64,000 nt of DNA from Diphasiastrum complanatum (GCA_029204225.1 CM055113.1:9324364-9388363), one strand, 5' to 3'. Counted from the first letter of the stretch, positions 1-10,792 are shown. A program made the numbers and translations. Notes: generated from the sequence alone by a model not told the origin.

Positions 1-149
1 AGAATTGGCAACTAGTTTTGTCCATTTTATTCAATAAGGATGCCAAAGTTAGAATGCAAATTAGGAATAAGTGACTAGGGGGTTAAACTCTAAAATGACA
101 TTAGAGGCTCTAAATCAAGCTGTTAATACAAAAGCGAAAAGGGCCCAAA

Positions 150-1945
150 TTAGAACTCACATGAATCATGTGAGTGAATATCATAAGATCCTGAAGCAAT
201 CTTCTGAGGTAGATAAGTTTTTTTATTGCAGAGGTAGCGGCGACATATTTTGATTTTGTGGAGAGGACAAAGAAATGCATTTATGCTTTTGACTGTTCCA
301 TGAAATGGGTCCACCTGCTAGAAAGCAAAGATAGCCAAATGTGGATTTTCTTGTGTCCACATTGCTAGTCCAGTCAGAGTCAGAATAAGCAATTAATGTC
401 AAAGCATTCTTTGAATTTCCATCATAACACAAAGCATAGTGCTTAGTGGCTTAAATGTATCTTAGTACTCTAAGTAGAGCCTTCTAGTGAGGTAGGCTGA
501 GATTTGTCATAAACTGTGACAATGTGCTGACTGTAAATGCTAGATCAGGTTTGGTGTAGACCATGGCATATATGATCGATCCAACTATCGACTGATAGGG
601 GTATTTGCACATTTCTTTCTTCTCTGCATCAATCTTCGAGCACATATCCTTTGACAATTTGAATCCTGGGTCCATAGGTAAGTCTATGGATTTGCAATTT
701 TCCATGCCATACCTGTGGAGTACACTAGTTAGATACCTTTCTTAACTTAACAAAATAATTCTCTTTGCTCTGTCTCTTGTTATCTTGATTCCAAGAAGGT
801 AATGCATAGGGCCTGAATCAGTCATTTTGAATTTCTTCGACAAAAGATTCCTCGTTTCATGAAGTAGCTGATTAGAATTGCTGAAGATTAGTGAGTCATC
901 AACATATAGAGCTATTATTACATAGCTTGAGCCTCTGTGTTTGAGATAGACAGTAGAGTCAGCAGCGTTTGGGATGAAGTCATACTGCAACAAGAACTGA
1001 TTGATTCTATCAAACCAGACCCTTGGAGCTTGCTTTAGCCCATAGAGAGCTTTTTGCAGCTTGCATACTTTATGTTCTTGGCCTTCAAGGACGTAACCTT
1101 CAGGTTGATAGATGTAAATATCTTCTTTGTATGTCTCCATTCAGAAAGGCTGTCTAAACATCCATCTGGTGTATTTCCAGATCTTCAGCAGCTGCGAAGG
1201 CGAATAAAGATCTAATTGACTGAAGTCGTATGACTGGATTATATGTCTCAGTGTAGTCAGTCTCATAAGTTTGTTCTTAGCCTTTGACGACTAGACAAGC
1301 TTTCCATCTGGCTGTGGAACCATCTGGATTTAGCTTCGTCTTGAAGAACCACTTAGTGTTGATGATCATTGCATTTGTAGGAGCTTCGACAAGACTCTAG
1401 GTCTTGTTCTTCATCAATGAATTGTACTCAACATGCATGGAAGTATGCCAGTTGTCTACATTCGAACTTGACAAGGCTTTTGTTACTGAAGTGGGTTCAT
1501 CATTGTTGATGAATGCCTGAGAGACAAAACGATCAGGTTCTTGTTGATGTCGTGCAGATCTCCAAACAATAGTTGGTTGCTGAGATGATGATTCTCCTTC
1601 ATGTGCGACAAGGATATCTTTGATGTCCATCGAAACAATCGCAGGTCGAGGCCTGTCGACGGTGATGGGAGTCGTTAGGACGAACTCTTGCATTGGCTGC
1701 CTCTGCTTGAAGTCGAAGAATTTATCTTTGAGAAAGACAACCGACTAACTGAGATTTGTGAGTTGTCTCAGCATCAAATATTCCTTTTGCCTTGTGTGAC
1801 TTTGAGTATCCAACAAAAATACTCTTGCAACTAACAAGGTCAAGTTTCTTTCTCATATTAGAGGGAATGTGTACATAGCAAAGACAGTCAAATACTCAGA
1901 GGTATCATAGACTCAGTTTGTACCCATAGAAAGCTGCAAAGGGTG
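150..1945 (-). pseudogene. Ty1/copia pol remnant (integrase end, RT, RNase H)
   Basis: Read on the minus strand, this is a continuous but broken copia polyprotein. From 1,945 down to about 1,740 is the integrase C-terminal region (TPFAAFYGYK, then KSIFVGYS). The proline-rich linker follows (1,693-1,397). RT runs from about 1,170 to 484 and contains ALYGLKQAPRVWFDR and the intact catalytic ALYVDDSLIF. RNase H runs from 432 to about 150, with YSDSDWTSNVDTRKST and GGPISWNSQKHK. Frameshifts occur near 1,140 and 250, and stops lie within the TPFAA and MDV blocks. No gag, protease or LTR is attached: the fragment stops abruptly at about 1,945, next to an unrelated plus-strand gypsy gag. It is a dead relic. 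The family assignment is secure, the exact ends are not. Confidence 0.9.
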
Positions 1946-1975
1946 TCAAACCAATGAAAACCCATCATATGATCT

Positions 1976-2779
1976 ATCAAACCCATCCAATGTGGCACAA
2001 GCTCTTGAACTTTCATACCCACAAATTCAAGCCACTAATAAAAGGCTTCTTGAAACTAATCAAAGGAACCAAGACTTAGAGTCTAGGTTAGCCATCCAGA
2101 AGAAGCATGTAGTTCCGCCTCCCGTAAAATTGTTTAAGGGGAAAAAGAAAGATAGGAACTTGCAAGTGGTAAGTTCATGGCTTAATATATGGAACAAATA
2201 CTTTGGCATGAACCAATTCCTTGAATGTGAAAAGTTGTCCACTGTAACTATGTTCTTTAAAGGAAAAGCCTTAGTATGGTGGGATGACCTAGTTGCAAAA
2301 GGCAATCAACCTTGTATATGGGATGATTTTTGCATAGTTTTTAGGGAATACTTCCTACCACTATTAGATGACTATGAACACTTTCAAAATTTGAGTCATT
2401 AAACAATGAATAAAGGTTTGAAACCATTTATTCAAGATTTTCATGAGTAACTGAATTCACTTTATAGTGACATTCCACCAAAGGTACAAATGTTAATGTT
2501 TAATGATGGGTTACCAAAATATTACAAAGTGGATGTTCGTAGGAACCATCCAAAAACCCTAGAGGATGTTATTAGGGCTGCAAAGTATTTTGATGACACA
2601 CCTAAGCCATCTAGGAGTCACGAGCCTAATGAGCCAAAGAAAGGTTTTCAATTTAAGAGGAAGGATAGAGAAGCTGTTAATGAAACACATCCCAATTTTA
2701 ACAATCCTAAGAAAATCGAGAAAAACTTAAAAAACCATCAGGGTGGCAAAGACATAGATGAAGCTCGTAAGAAGAACAA
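1976..2779 (+). pseudogene. chromovirus gag (capsid part)
   Basis: The translation shows a retrotransposon gag domain: a glutamine-rich start, then WLNIWNKYFGMNQF and GKALVWWDDLV, typical of plant Ty3 capsids, and further on GLPKYYKVDVRRNHP. A TAA near 2,401 and a TAA near 2,449 interrupt it, and the frame resumes as a lysine-rich basic region (2,600-2,780). The CCHC zinc knuckle expected after this basic tail is absent. The sequence changes there into a copy of the integrase N-terminal region. The gag would form virus-like particles, and this copy is inactive. Confidence 0.85.
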
Positions 2780-3102
2780 AGGACTACATGAGTCCGATCC
2801 TTTTTTTGGAAAGTATTGGCAACAAGTACTTTCTGGTGGGTCGATTCAGGTACGCAAGATTCCTCAAATTAAGGAAAGATTGAAATGGATTTTGCTATTC
2901 AAAACATGATTATGTTTCGTAAAAGCAAGATGTGTGTACCGTGGGGAATGACACAGAAAGAGGCCAAATCTTGCATGAGTGTCATGATAGTCCATGCGCA
3001 GGACATCCGGATATACAAAGAACACTTGACCTAGTTCGATGACAATTTTGGTGGCCTAAGATGAAAAGTCGAATATAGGCCTATGTACTTAAATGTGCTA
3101 AA
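2780..3102 (+). repeat. Ectopic copy of the integrase zinc-finger region inside gag/protease
   Basis: About 320 bp from 2,780 is a near-copy, in the same orientation, of 4,914-5,232 in the same element. Both begin with 'aaggacta(c/t)atgag' and end with 'cttaaatgtgctaa'. Both encode ...HPxIQRTLDLVR followed by the same in-frame TGA and then FWWPKMKS. The block replaces the gag zinc knuckle and the active-site half of the protease, since the sequence after 3,102 resumes with protease C-terminal residues. Confidence 0.88.
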
Positions 3103-3110
3103 AATATTGT

Positions 3111-3566
3111 GTGACAATGGCATCGGGAAGCAATTCCGAGTTTATGGATTCTGTTGTTCCTGATGTAGAGTTACACATACAAGATTCCTTTGAAAAACTA
3201 GAATTCCATGTTGCTGCATTAGCGAAGGTAGATATTGTTCTCGGGCAACAATGGCATTTTGATAAGAATAAGTCATTAAGAATTGATTTTGTTGAAAAAT
3301 CTTTATCTTATATGCATGAGAATTCTTTGACTAAGATCAAGGCTAGTTTAAGTGTTAACACTAAAAATGTTAATCCTTATTCTAAATATGAACTCAATTC
3401 AATAATGAAGAATTCTGATTTTAAGATTAAATTATGTTTTCATAATAATTTCATTTGTTGCAATGATAAAAAATTTAACATAAATGCCATGAATATACCC
3501 ATTGAGAACACTACAGAGTTTGAAGCCTATAACGAACTTAGGCAAGAATTCAATGATGTTTTTTAG
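3111..3566 (+). pseudogene. chromovirus protease C-terminal part and linker to RT
   Basis: FHVAALAKVDIVLGQQW matches the conserved C-terminal 'DIVLG..W' strand of Ty3 retropepsins. A long, poorly conserved linker follows, leading to EFNDVF just before RT. The Asp-Ser/Thr-Gly active-site half is missing because the duplicated integrase block lies immediately upstream. The frame ends at TAG (3,564-3,566), and RT restarts in another frame. No functional protease could be made. Confidence 0.75.
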
Positions 3567-4254
3567 ACCTTCTTGTAGATTTACCACCCGAAAGGACAGT
3601 TGATCATAAAATCGACCTTATACCTTTTTCAATTCCGATCACACAGCGTCCTTATCAGATGAGTGCATCGGAAGAGGCTGAGGTAAGTAGGCATTTACAT
3701 GATTACCTAAAAAAGGAGTGGGTACGACCTAGTAAGTATCCTTGGGCATCACCAGTGGTTCTGGTTGCCAAGAAGGATGGGACTATAAGGTTTTGCATCG
3801 ATTATAGGAAATTGAACAAGGTAACCGTTATCCACTATCGCGGATGGATGACCTAATAGATTATGTTGGTGGTGCTAAGTACTTCACCAAGATAGATCTA
3901 AGATCGAGATACCATCAGATACGCATTAGGGCAAAAGATATACCAAAAATGAGTTTTCGAACTCGCTTTGGACACTATGAATTTTTGGTGTTGCCTTTTG
4001 GTCTAACCAATGCACTGGAAACTTTTCAACAGATGATGAACGATTTGTTCAGGCCATATCTGGGAAGATTCGTAGTGGTATTCTTAGATGATATAAAGAG
4101 CATCTTAGGATTGTCCTGGACATCCTAAGAAGGGAAAGCTCTTTGCCAAAGAGTCTAAGTGTGACGTTTCTGCTAACAAATTGTCCTACTTGGGGCATAA
4201 GGTTTTTGAACGAGGACTGGAGATCAAGGACGGTCGTATCTAGAGGGTTATTGA
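3567..4254 (+). pseudogene. chromovirus reverse transcriptase
   Basis: RT signatures occur in order across two frames: [20 protein letters not shown] and [11 protein letters not shown] (3,705-3,820), then after a frameshift [29 protein letters not shown] and the catalytic VVVFLDDI (about 4,075-4,098). Straight after DDI the normal spacer is deleted, and the sequence continues as [16 protein letters not shown] and KLSYLGHKVFERGLEI. A stop sits at about 4,242. The family assignment is certain, and the gene is dead. Confidence 0.9.
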
Positions 4255-4860
4255 ATGGCCTATTCTTACCACAATTCGAGAAATCAAGTCTTTCTTGGGG
4301 TTTGTAGGATTTTCCGCCGACATATTTCCCAATTTGCTCGATTGGCATTTTCTCTTACCCATGCCTTGAAAGACTATAAGAAGCTAAGCTGGAGAGCTAA
4401 GAGTCCACTAGTGGAGTGGACGAAGGCTATGAATAATTATTTTGAGTTGCTTAAGAAAAGTGTCACTTCAGCACCAATACTAATCATTTGTGATCCTAAT
4501 GAGGTTGTTGTGGTTAGGACTGATGGCAGTGATTATGCTATTGGAGCTATTTTGATGCAGGATGGACATCTTGTTGTTTATGAAAGCAAGAAACTCAATC
4601 ATGCTCAATCTAGGTACTCTACCTATGAGAAGAAACTGTTTGCGATTGTTCATGTCATGAAAATTTGGTGAGATTATTTGTATGGAGCCAGATTTGAGGT
4701 TTTGACCGATCATCAGACTCTTCGATATTTTTGTGATGCTACAAATTTAAAGGGGAGACAAGCTAGATGGATTGAGCTGATGCAAATCGTTGACTTTTCT
4801 ATACGTTATTATAAAGGAAGTCAAAATACTCTAGCGGATGCTTTGAGTCATTTACCAGTT
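4255..4860 (+). pseudogene. chromovirus RNase H
   Basis: The RT connection (REIKSFLGFVGF) is followed by the RNase H fold. Its acidic positions are recognisable: VVRTDGSDYAIGAIL, SRYSTYEKKLFAIVHVMK, VLTDHQTLRYF and NTLADALSHL. One TGA at about 4,670 separates the two halves, in the LYG motif region. This domain degrades the RNA of RNA-DNA hybrids during reverse transcription. Confidence 0.88.
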
Positions 4861-5880
4861 ATTAATCAGTTATGCCTTACTGTTATAGAACTGGGGTTGT
4901 TTCAGTCTCTCCAAGGACTATATGAGTTCGATCCTTTTTTAAAAAGTATTGGCAACAAGTACTTTCTGATGGGTCTATTCAGGTATGCAAGATTCCTCGA
5001 ATTAGGGAAAGAGTGAAATGGATTTTGCTATTCGAAACGTGATTTTGTTTCGTAAAGGCAAGGTGTGTGTAATGGGGAATGACACAGAAAGGGGCCAAAT
5101 CTTGTACGAGTGTTATGATAGTCCATGCGTAAGACATCCGGGTATACAAAGAACACTTGACCTAGTTCGATGACACTTTTGGTGGCCTAAGATGAAAAGT
5201 CAAGTAGAGGCCAATGTACTTAAATGTGCTAAGTGTCAATTAAATAAAGTAGAGAGGCTAAAAGCTAGTGGCCTATTACATCCTTTAGATATTCCCACCA
5301 AAAAGTATATCTATGGATGTTGTGGTTAGGCTTCCACATACAAGGAAGGGCCACGATTCGGTTTGGGTCATTGTTGACAGACTTATGAAGTTTGCTCAAT
5401 TTATCCGAACAAAAACTATTGTTAAAGCCCTAGAACTAGCTCAAATATTTGTTGAGAAGCTTTTTCGACTATACGAGCTGCGTTATGATATTGTCAGCGA
5501 CCATGACCCAAAATTCACTGAGAATTTTTGGCAACCAGTATTTGAAAAGTTGGAAACGAGTTTAAGTATGAGTTCTACAGATCATCTGGAATCAGACGAT
5601 CTAACGGAAAGGACCAATCAGACGATGGAGGATATGCTGTGAGCATGTGTGGGCCATCGGCAATCTGATTGGAAAAATTACCTTCCATTGGTGGATTTTG
5701 CATATAATAGTGCAAAACATTCAGCGATCGGATTCAGCCCTTTCATGCTTATGTATGGTTATCAACCTCGATCACCGATTTGTGTTGGCATGAAAAACCT
5801 TAGGGTGCAAGCCGCAGCTGATTTCCTTGCAGATATGCAAGAAATGTTTTATAGCTGGCTAAAGATAGCATAAGAAGTGC
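4861..5880 (+). pseudogene. chromovirus integrase
   Basis: The N-terminal zinc-binding region is at 5,040-5,250 (HPGIQRT, FWWPKM, VLKCAKCQ), with an in-frame TGA after LVR. The catalytic core follows: MDVVVRLPHTRKGHDSVW (first Asp), VSDHDPKFTENFW (second Asp) and LTERTNQTMEDML (Glu), so the DD35E residues are all still legible. A TGA at 5,641 splits the core from WKNYLPLVDFAYNSAKHSAI and the GKT-like end. The zinc-finger first His position reads Tyr here (ECYDSP), while the duplicated copy in gag still has His (ECHDSP). Confidence 0.9.
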
Positions 5881-5899
5881 CTAGGACAGGGCAAGGCAC

Positions 5900-6376
5900 T
5901 ATGTTGAAATATCTTGGAAGCACAAGGTATTCTTGGTCAATGACTGGGTGTTTTTGAGAGTTCCTAGTCACTCTAGAGGCTTGAAAACTATTAAGTGTGC
6001 AAATTTGATGCCTAGGTATTGTGATCCTTTTAAGGTTATGCAAGTGATAAACAAGGTCACATACAAACTAGATCTTCCAACTAATGTTGCAATTCATCCT
6101 ATTTTCCACATTAGTAAGTTAAAACCCTCGTTGGGGGTTGGAAAATTCTTGGTCCCTGTGGAAGATCTAGTGGAGCTTCTTTGTGATGAGTCCACAAGTG
6201 GACCACTTGAACCCGAGGCGATTGTTAATAGCCGGCTAAAAACTCTAAGGAATAGAGTGCTTCAAGAATTTTTAGTCAGGTGGAGGGGCAAATAAAAAAA
6301 AGAGGATACCTGGAAAAGGAGGCTGATCTCCAGAAGAATTTTCCAAATTCTTTCCTACAAGGAGAAATTTAAGTTT
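5900..6376 (+). pseudogene. Integrase C-terminus with chromodomain
   Basis: After the integrase tail (YKLDLPTNVAIHPIFHISKL), the reading frame carries PEAIVNSRLKTLRNRVL then EFLVRWRGK. After a TAA the other half of a chromodomain follows (EDTWKRR). Chromodomains of this kind define the chromovirus clade and guide integration towards marked chromatin. The domain is cut by the stop at about 6,293-6,295. Confidence 0.82.
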
Positions 6377-6388
6377 AGGAGGAGGGAA
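6377..6388 (+). promoter_or_regulatory. Polypurine tract of the chromovirus
   Basis: The purine run 'aggaggagggaa' lies immediately before the LTR start 'tgttacatacc'. This is the usual plus-strand primer site for LTR retrotransposons and fixes the 5' end of the LTR. Confidence 0.85.
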
Positions 6389-7486
6389 TGTTACATACCT
6401 ATGTAACTAGCAGTACTTTAGTGACCCTTATATGTCCATTTAGTTTTGGGGACTAAATGGCCAGTTACCCTTCGATGAGAGTTACCCTTAGGATTAAGGG
6501 TAGGTGCCTTTGGATAAGGACAAACAAGTGACTATACCCTGGTCGGAGGCATAGAATCAAGTTATCTTTGGATAAGGTGTACCCTTAGGATTAAGTGTAT
6601 GTGCCTTTAGATTAAGGTACTGGTGTCCTTGGATAAGGACAAATAGGTGTCTATGCCTTGGTCGGAGGTATGGAACCTAGTGATGTGTTAGAAAGTCATT
6701 ACCATGGGTGTTTTGGCTGTTTTTCTAAACCTTGGGCCTCAACCTTGAACCATATCACTTTGTTGGCCTTGGACCAGAGTATACAAGCACAACTTGGGCA
6801 ATAGGACCTAGTAGGAGGGCGCACTTCCAAGGTGTCCATTAAGTTCCCAACTCCCACAAGAAAGACATTCAAAGAGTCATAGGTTATGGAAGAAGTCTCT
6901 TGACGTTCCTTAAGCCTATGAAAGTTCTTTTACTCCCCTAGGCCTCTCTCTTTCTCATTGGTTGTGCATGGAACTCCATAGTGTATTGGGGGGGTGCCAT
7001 TTGCCATCTATATGAGGGGAGGAGGGTGGGCCCATAGGGAGGGGGAAAGATTTCTTTTGTTTGCTATGCTTATGCTCTAGTATGGCTACTGGTGTATAGA
7101 GTATTTTCTTGTGTGTAGTTTGCTTAGGGTTTGGATCTTGCTGATGGTATGGGACATAAATAGGGTTTGGATCGCTATGGTTTGTGGTGGTATTCTTGTG
7201 ATTAGTTATTGGTTAGCAAGGGGTTGGTAGATTAGCCATGTTGCAGGACTGCATGTGGTAGCTAGTTATGGTTGGGTGGTGAATACTTGAGGCCACTTGT
7301 TATCTACCTTTGTGATAAGATTAGGGACACAGGTGGAGGAGAGATCCATGGAGGCTTGAAGATCCTTACTTGCAGGTGGAGGCATCCTGGCTTGGAGTTG
7401 GGGAGCATCTTGGAGCTTGTAGGTTACTTGGAGGACTTTTGGAGGCACTACATTTGGATTAGGAGGACTTCCTGACCTCAATTGCA
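6389..7486 (+). mobile_element. LTR of the chromovirus (about 1.1 kb, TG...CA)
   Basis: It begins with TG directly after the polypurine tract and ends with CA (7,485-7,486) six bases before a tRNA-Met-type primer-binding site, which defines both ends. Inside, a block of about 75-95 bp is tandemly repeated (6,484-6,555 and 6,581-6,672), starting 'acccttaggattaag' and containing 'ttggataaggacaaa' and 'ggtcggagg'. A TATA-like 'ctatatgag' lies near 7,009. No gene is seen in it; short ORFs on both strands here are spurious. Confidence 0.85.
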
Positions 7487-7491
7487 AAAAG

Positions 7492-7504
7492 TGGTATCAA
7501 AGCT
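7492..7504 (+). promoter_or_regulatory. Primer-binding site, initiator tRNA-Met type
   Basis: 'tggtatcaaagct' matches the plant initiator tRNA-Met primer-binding site (TGGTATCAGAGC) with one difference. It lies five bases after the LTR end. A PBS downstream of this LTR means the LTR also served as a 5' LTR, or that two element copies recombined here. Confidence 0.8.
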
Positions 7505-9068
7505 AGACAAAGGATGGTAACATTTCTAACCTTCTTCAAGTTCTATTAAGATCACAAGCTAAATTTTTTTTGGGCAAGATTATTGGCTTTTCTAGTAATA
7601 GGAAGTTTGTAGTTGAAGTACCCAATGAATCTAGTTCTCTTGATAAAGAGTAGTGATGCTTATCTAGGCATCTTTGGCTCTAGATCTTCTTCTCTTGAGG
7701 TTGATCTTCTCAAGGGAGGTGAACAATGAAAGGGAAGTCTACCTAATGGATCCTAATGATCCTTCAAAAGGGGAATTTCTAATACATATTTTGCTTGAGT
7801 GTGATTTTGTTGATTAGTTGGATGAAAGCAAGTGTGCTAATGATTATTCAAGAATGTGATATCATGATTAGCAACAACAAACAAGCATTTATCATCCACA
7901 ATCAATCATACACAAGTAAAATCGGAGGGCTTCACACAAAGCAAGTGTGAAGATTATTATAATATTATTTTCCTGTCTCGAGTTTGGGGTCATGTCCATG
8001 ATAATTTCCACTAGATTTCATGTTGTACATATTAGGAGTGTGAATTGAGCACATATCCTTCTAGTGTAGCTCGGATTTGAGTTAGATAGGTTCAATTATG
8101 ATGACATGCAGATGTTTTGATAGCATGCAAAGTCTTACTATATGCATGCAAGCCACATGCAATCAGTGCATGCAACATGCAAAGTAGTTTTTGTGATCTA
8201 CACATGTCTAGACAATTTTATGAGTTGACATGCAGTACATGCACCATACATGCATGCAGTTACACATGTGGATCTCTGGTAGGTGAATTAGTTCAGTTAA
8301 GTGGACTTTCCATGCAACTCCACTGTAGGAATTCGAGTCTCTCTCATGTAGGGAAAGCTGGACATGTTTTGCCATATTGTGAATATTTGAGATTTTGGTG
8401 TTTTGGACTCATTCTCTCTCTATTTGAGTTTTCTATGTATGATTTTCTCTCTCTCTACCTGAGAGCAGTCTCTTTTTCCCATACTGAACACTTAGAATTA
8501 TTTCTGACATTCATTTCTCATAGTGAAGAGTTAGAGTTTTTCATCAGATGTATAGCTTGTTGGATAGGTATTCGAGAGTAGAATGTGTTGCTCTTGTTTC
8601 TAAATCAATTTGATTTGTTTTTAGAAGAGTTTGAGGCAATAAGAGAGCTTGAGAGGGTACTCAACTCGTGGGATATGCCAAAGTGAACAGACATCTGTCT
8701 TTTTCACCTTCATCAATTTTCACTATCAATCAAGTAGGATTGGATAGAAGTGAGTGTTCTGAGGTCTTAGACTTTTCATTTTACACATATTACTGTGTTT
8801 GAGCTGAAAGTAAGTTCCTAGAGAGTTTATCACTACATTGAAACTCATGGGAGAGATAGACTTCTTGCTTGCATGTGCTTCTTCTTCTGTGACTGAAGCA
8901 AGATCCAAATTCAAGATAGATTGATTTTCTGTATTGAGAATTTGTTCTCACATCTGTTGCTAGATTTCATAGGGTGGATCAACATCTGTGTTAGATCCTA
9001 GATCGAGATAGCAAGCAACATCCTTTCAACTCCATTTTTTATCATTACTAAAATTTCTCACCAAGAAG
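7505..9068 (+). other. Retrotransposon leader and probable copia 5' region, no gene
   Basis: The first about 350 bp after the PBS look like untranslated leader of a second chromovirus copy that is otherwise lost. From about 8,040 the DNA changes character: CATGCA-rich, then CT-rich, leading into a copia gag at 9,069. It may include that element's 5' LTR, but I see no clear PBS before gag. A 154-codon ORF at 8,117-8,581 has no recognisable domain and compositionally biased content, so I do not call it a gene. A 60-bp part (8,494-8,553) recurs at 10,663-10,722. Confidence 0.5.
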
Positions 9069-10330
9069 ATGTCTTCATCTGGTTCACATTTCTTAGAGCA
9101 CAGTCAGAGATTAACATCTTCCAATTATGCAATGTGGAATATTAGAATGGAATCATTGTTGATTCTATAGAATGTAATGGATATTGTGAGTGAAGCTGAA
9201 GAAGAACCTGCTGCACCTAATGAAGCTGCAGCATTCCACAAAAGAACCAGAATTGCCCTTCATTTTATAAAAATGAATGTTACCAATGAAGTGTTAAGAG
9301 AGATCAGTACATGCACCACTGCCAAGGAAGCTTGGGATACTCTAAAACCAATCTATGAAATAAAAAATACTTCTAGGTTGCTTACACTTAGAAACCATAT
9401 ATTTCTAAGTTATCAGAGAGTAGATGAGAGTGCTTCATCATATGTCATGAGTTAGCTGGTATTAGTGATGCTCTTAAGAACACTGAACTTGTTCAAGTAG
9501 TCCTAAATGGACTTAGAGATGAGTATGACAATATTGTGCAGACTTATGCTATCAGAGAGGACCTTACATCCTTGGAGACACTGCAAGGTGTTCTCATTGC
9601 TGAAGAAAGCATGCAAGAGAACAAGATGCCGAGGATCAATAGACTTTCATTGAAAGATGGTGGAGATGGCAAAACACTCTTCATCAGAGACAAGTCAAGA
9701 GGCAAGGACAAAGCCAAAGAAGATGGTGAGGATCAGTCCTCACAAGGTGCAACATCCAGTGGCAAGAAGAAGTTGTCAAAGGTCAAGTGTTTTTTCTTTG
9801 GAAAGAAAGGACATTATGCATCAAACTGTTTCAAGAAGAAGAACCAATCTAAGCAAGCTAACCTTACTAATGAGGATGAGTGTGAGGGCGTAGAGAGTGA
9901 AAGAGAGGATTCATTAATGATGTCTACTTTTTCATCTTTTTCTTTTAAGAATGAAGAAGTCTGGTCAATAGATAGTGGGGCTAGTTCCCACATGTCTAGT
10001 TCTAGGAACTCTTTCACTAATCTCATGCCATATCTGAGTGCAAAAAGGTCAATCTCTACTGCTAATGATGTAGAGTGTAGGATTGAAGGAATAGGTAGCA
10101 TTCCATTACATGCATCATCATCAAAATCTTTTTGCTTGTATGTACCTAAATTGACTAAGAATCTCATTAGTGTAGGATAGTTGTTTGATAGTGGATTGGA
10201 TGTCAAGTTTCAAGTTGACAAGTTTATAATCTCAAGAGAAAATGAAGTTATACTCTCAAGAGAAAATGAAGTTTATAATCTCAAGAGAAAATGGGAAGTT
10301 GATCAGTCCAATTTCATTAGTCTCTATATT
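9069..10330 (+). pseudogene. Ty1/copia gag and protease
   Basis: The ATG at 9,069 opens a UBN2-type copia gag (LTSSNYAMWNIRMESLL), with a TAG at 9,168. Capsid sequence follows (TTAKEAWDTLKPIYE) and a frameshift at about 9,455. Then come LVQVVLNGLRDEYDNIVQTY and a zinc knuckle at about 9,787-9,828. The knuckle reads CFFFGKKGHYASNC, so the second Cys of CX2CX4HX4C is Phe. The protease begins with WSIDSGASSHM, keeping the D-S-G active site, and runs through LYVPKLTKNLISVG to a TAG near 10,180. A small tandem duplication of 'ctcaagagaaaatgaagtt' follows at 10,230-10,290. Confidence 0.88.
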
Positions 10331-10792
10331 GGGTTATGATTCTGATGATATTCCTTTCATATGGGATCTCAACAATTCAGACGCAAGCTGATAGTTATCA
10401 TCAAAGCATTTGGATTACAAATTGGCTATTCAACAATATGACAAAATCTTTAAACCAGCACAACCGGATGCAATGCTAAAATATAACCCTAAAAGAATCG
10501 GATAGAAAGAGGATATTGCATTTTGGTTGTCAAAAAACAATATGGTGTAACAGTATCATCCATCTCTGTTTTGGCCATCTTTTCTCCTTAATGAAAAAGC
10601 AAGTGGTAGACTAAAGCCATCAGAGGAGTTCAATTCAAACAGCCTTGGATCTACAACTATGGAGAATTATTTCTAACATTCATTTCTCATAGTGAAGAGT
10701 TAGAGTTTTTAATCAGATGTATGCCATTGTGCTCTTGCCTTAGATTTTTCAAGCATAATGTTCTTTGATCAATATTGTGCAATCACAACACC
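10331..10792. other. No gene recognised; holds a copy of a 60-bp repeat
   Basis: No recognisable coding sequence lies between the copia protease and the oppositely oriented integrase. Positions 10,663-10,722 repeat 8,494-8,553 with few differences ('cattcatttctcatagtgaa' is shared). Confidence 0.6.

Larger units (their letters stand above)
1976..7486 (+). mobile_element. Ty3/gypsy chromovirus, 5'-truncated, with 3' LTR
   Basis: A plus-strand chromovirus whose domains appear in the usual order: gag, protease (partial), RT, RNase H, integrase, chromodomain, polypurine tract and LTR. No 5' LTR or PBS is visible before gag, because the element abuts the minus-strand copia fragment at about 1,945-1,976. 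Every coding block has stops or frameshifts, so it cannot be autonomous. A 320-bp copy of its own integrase zinc-finger region replaces the gag end and protease start. The LTR is followed by another PBS, as if a second copy once followed in tandem. Confidence 0.9.

Noticed and set aside
8117-8581. 154-codon plus-strand ORF
   Set aside because: Cys/His/Ser-rich from CATGCA and CT-rich DNA. No domain, and it lies in the probable leader or LTR region of a copia element.
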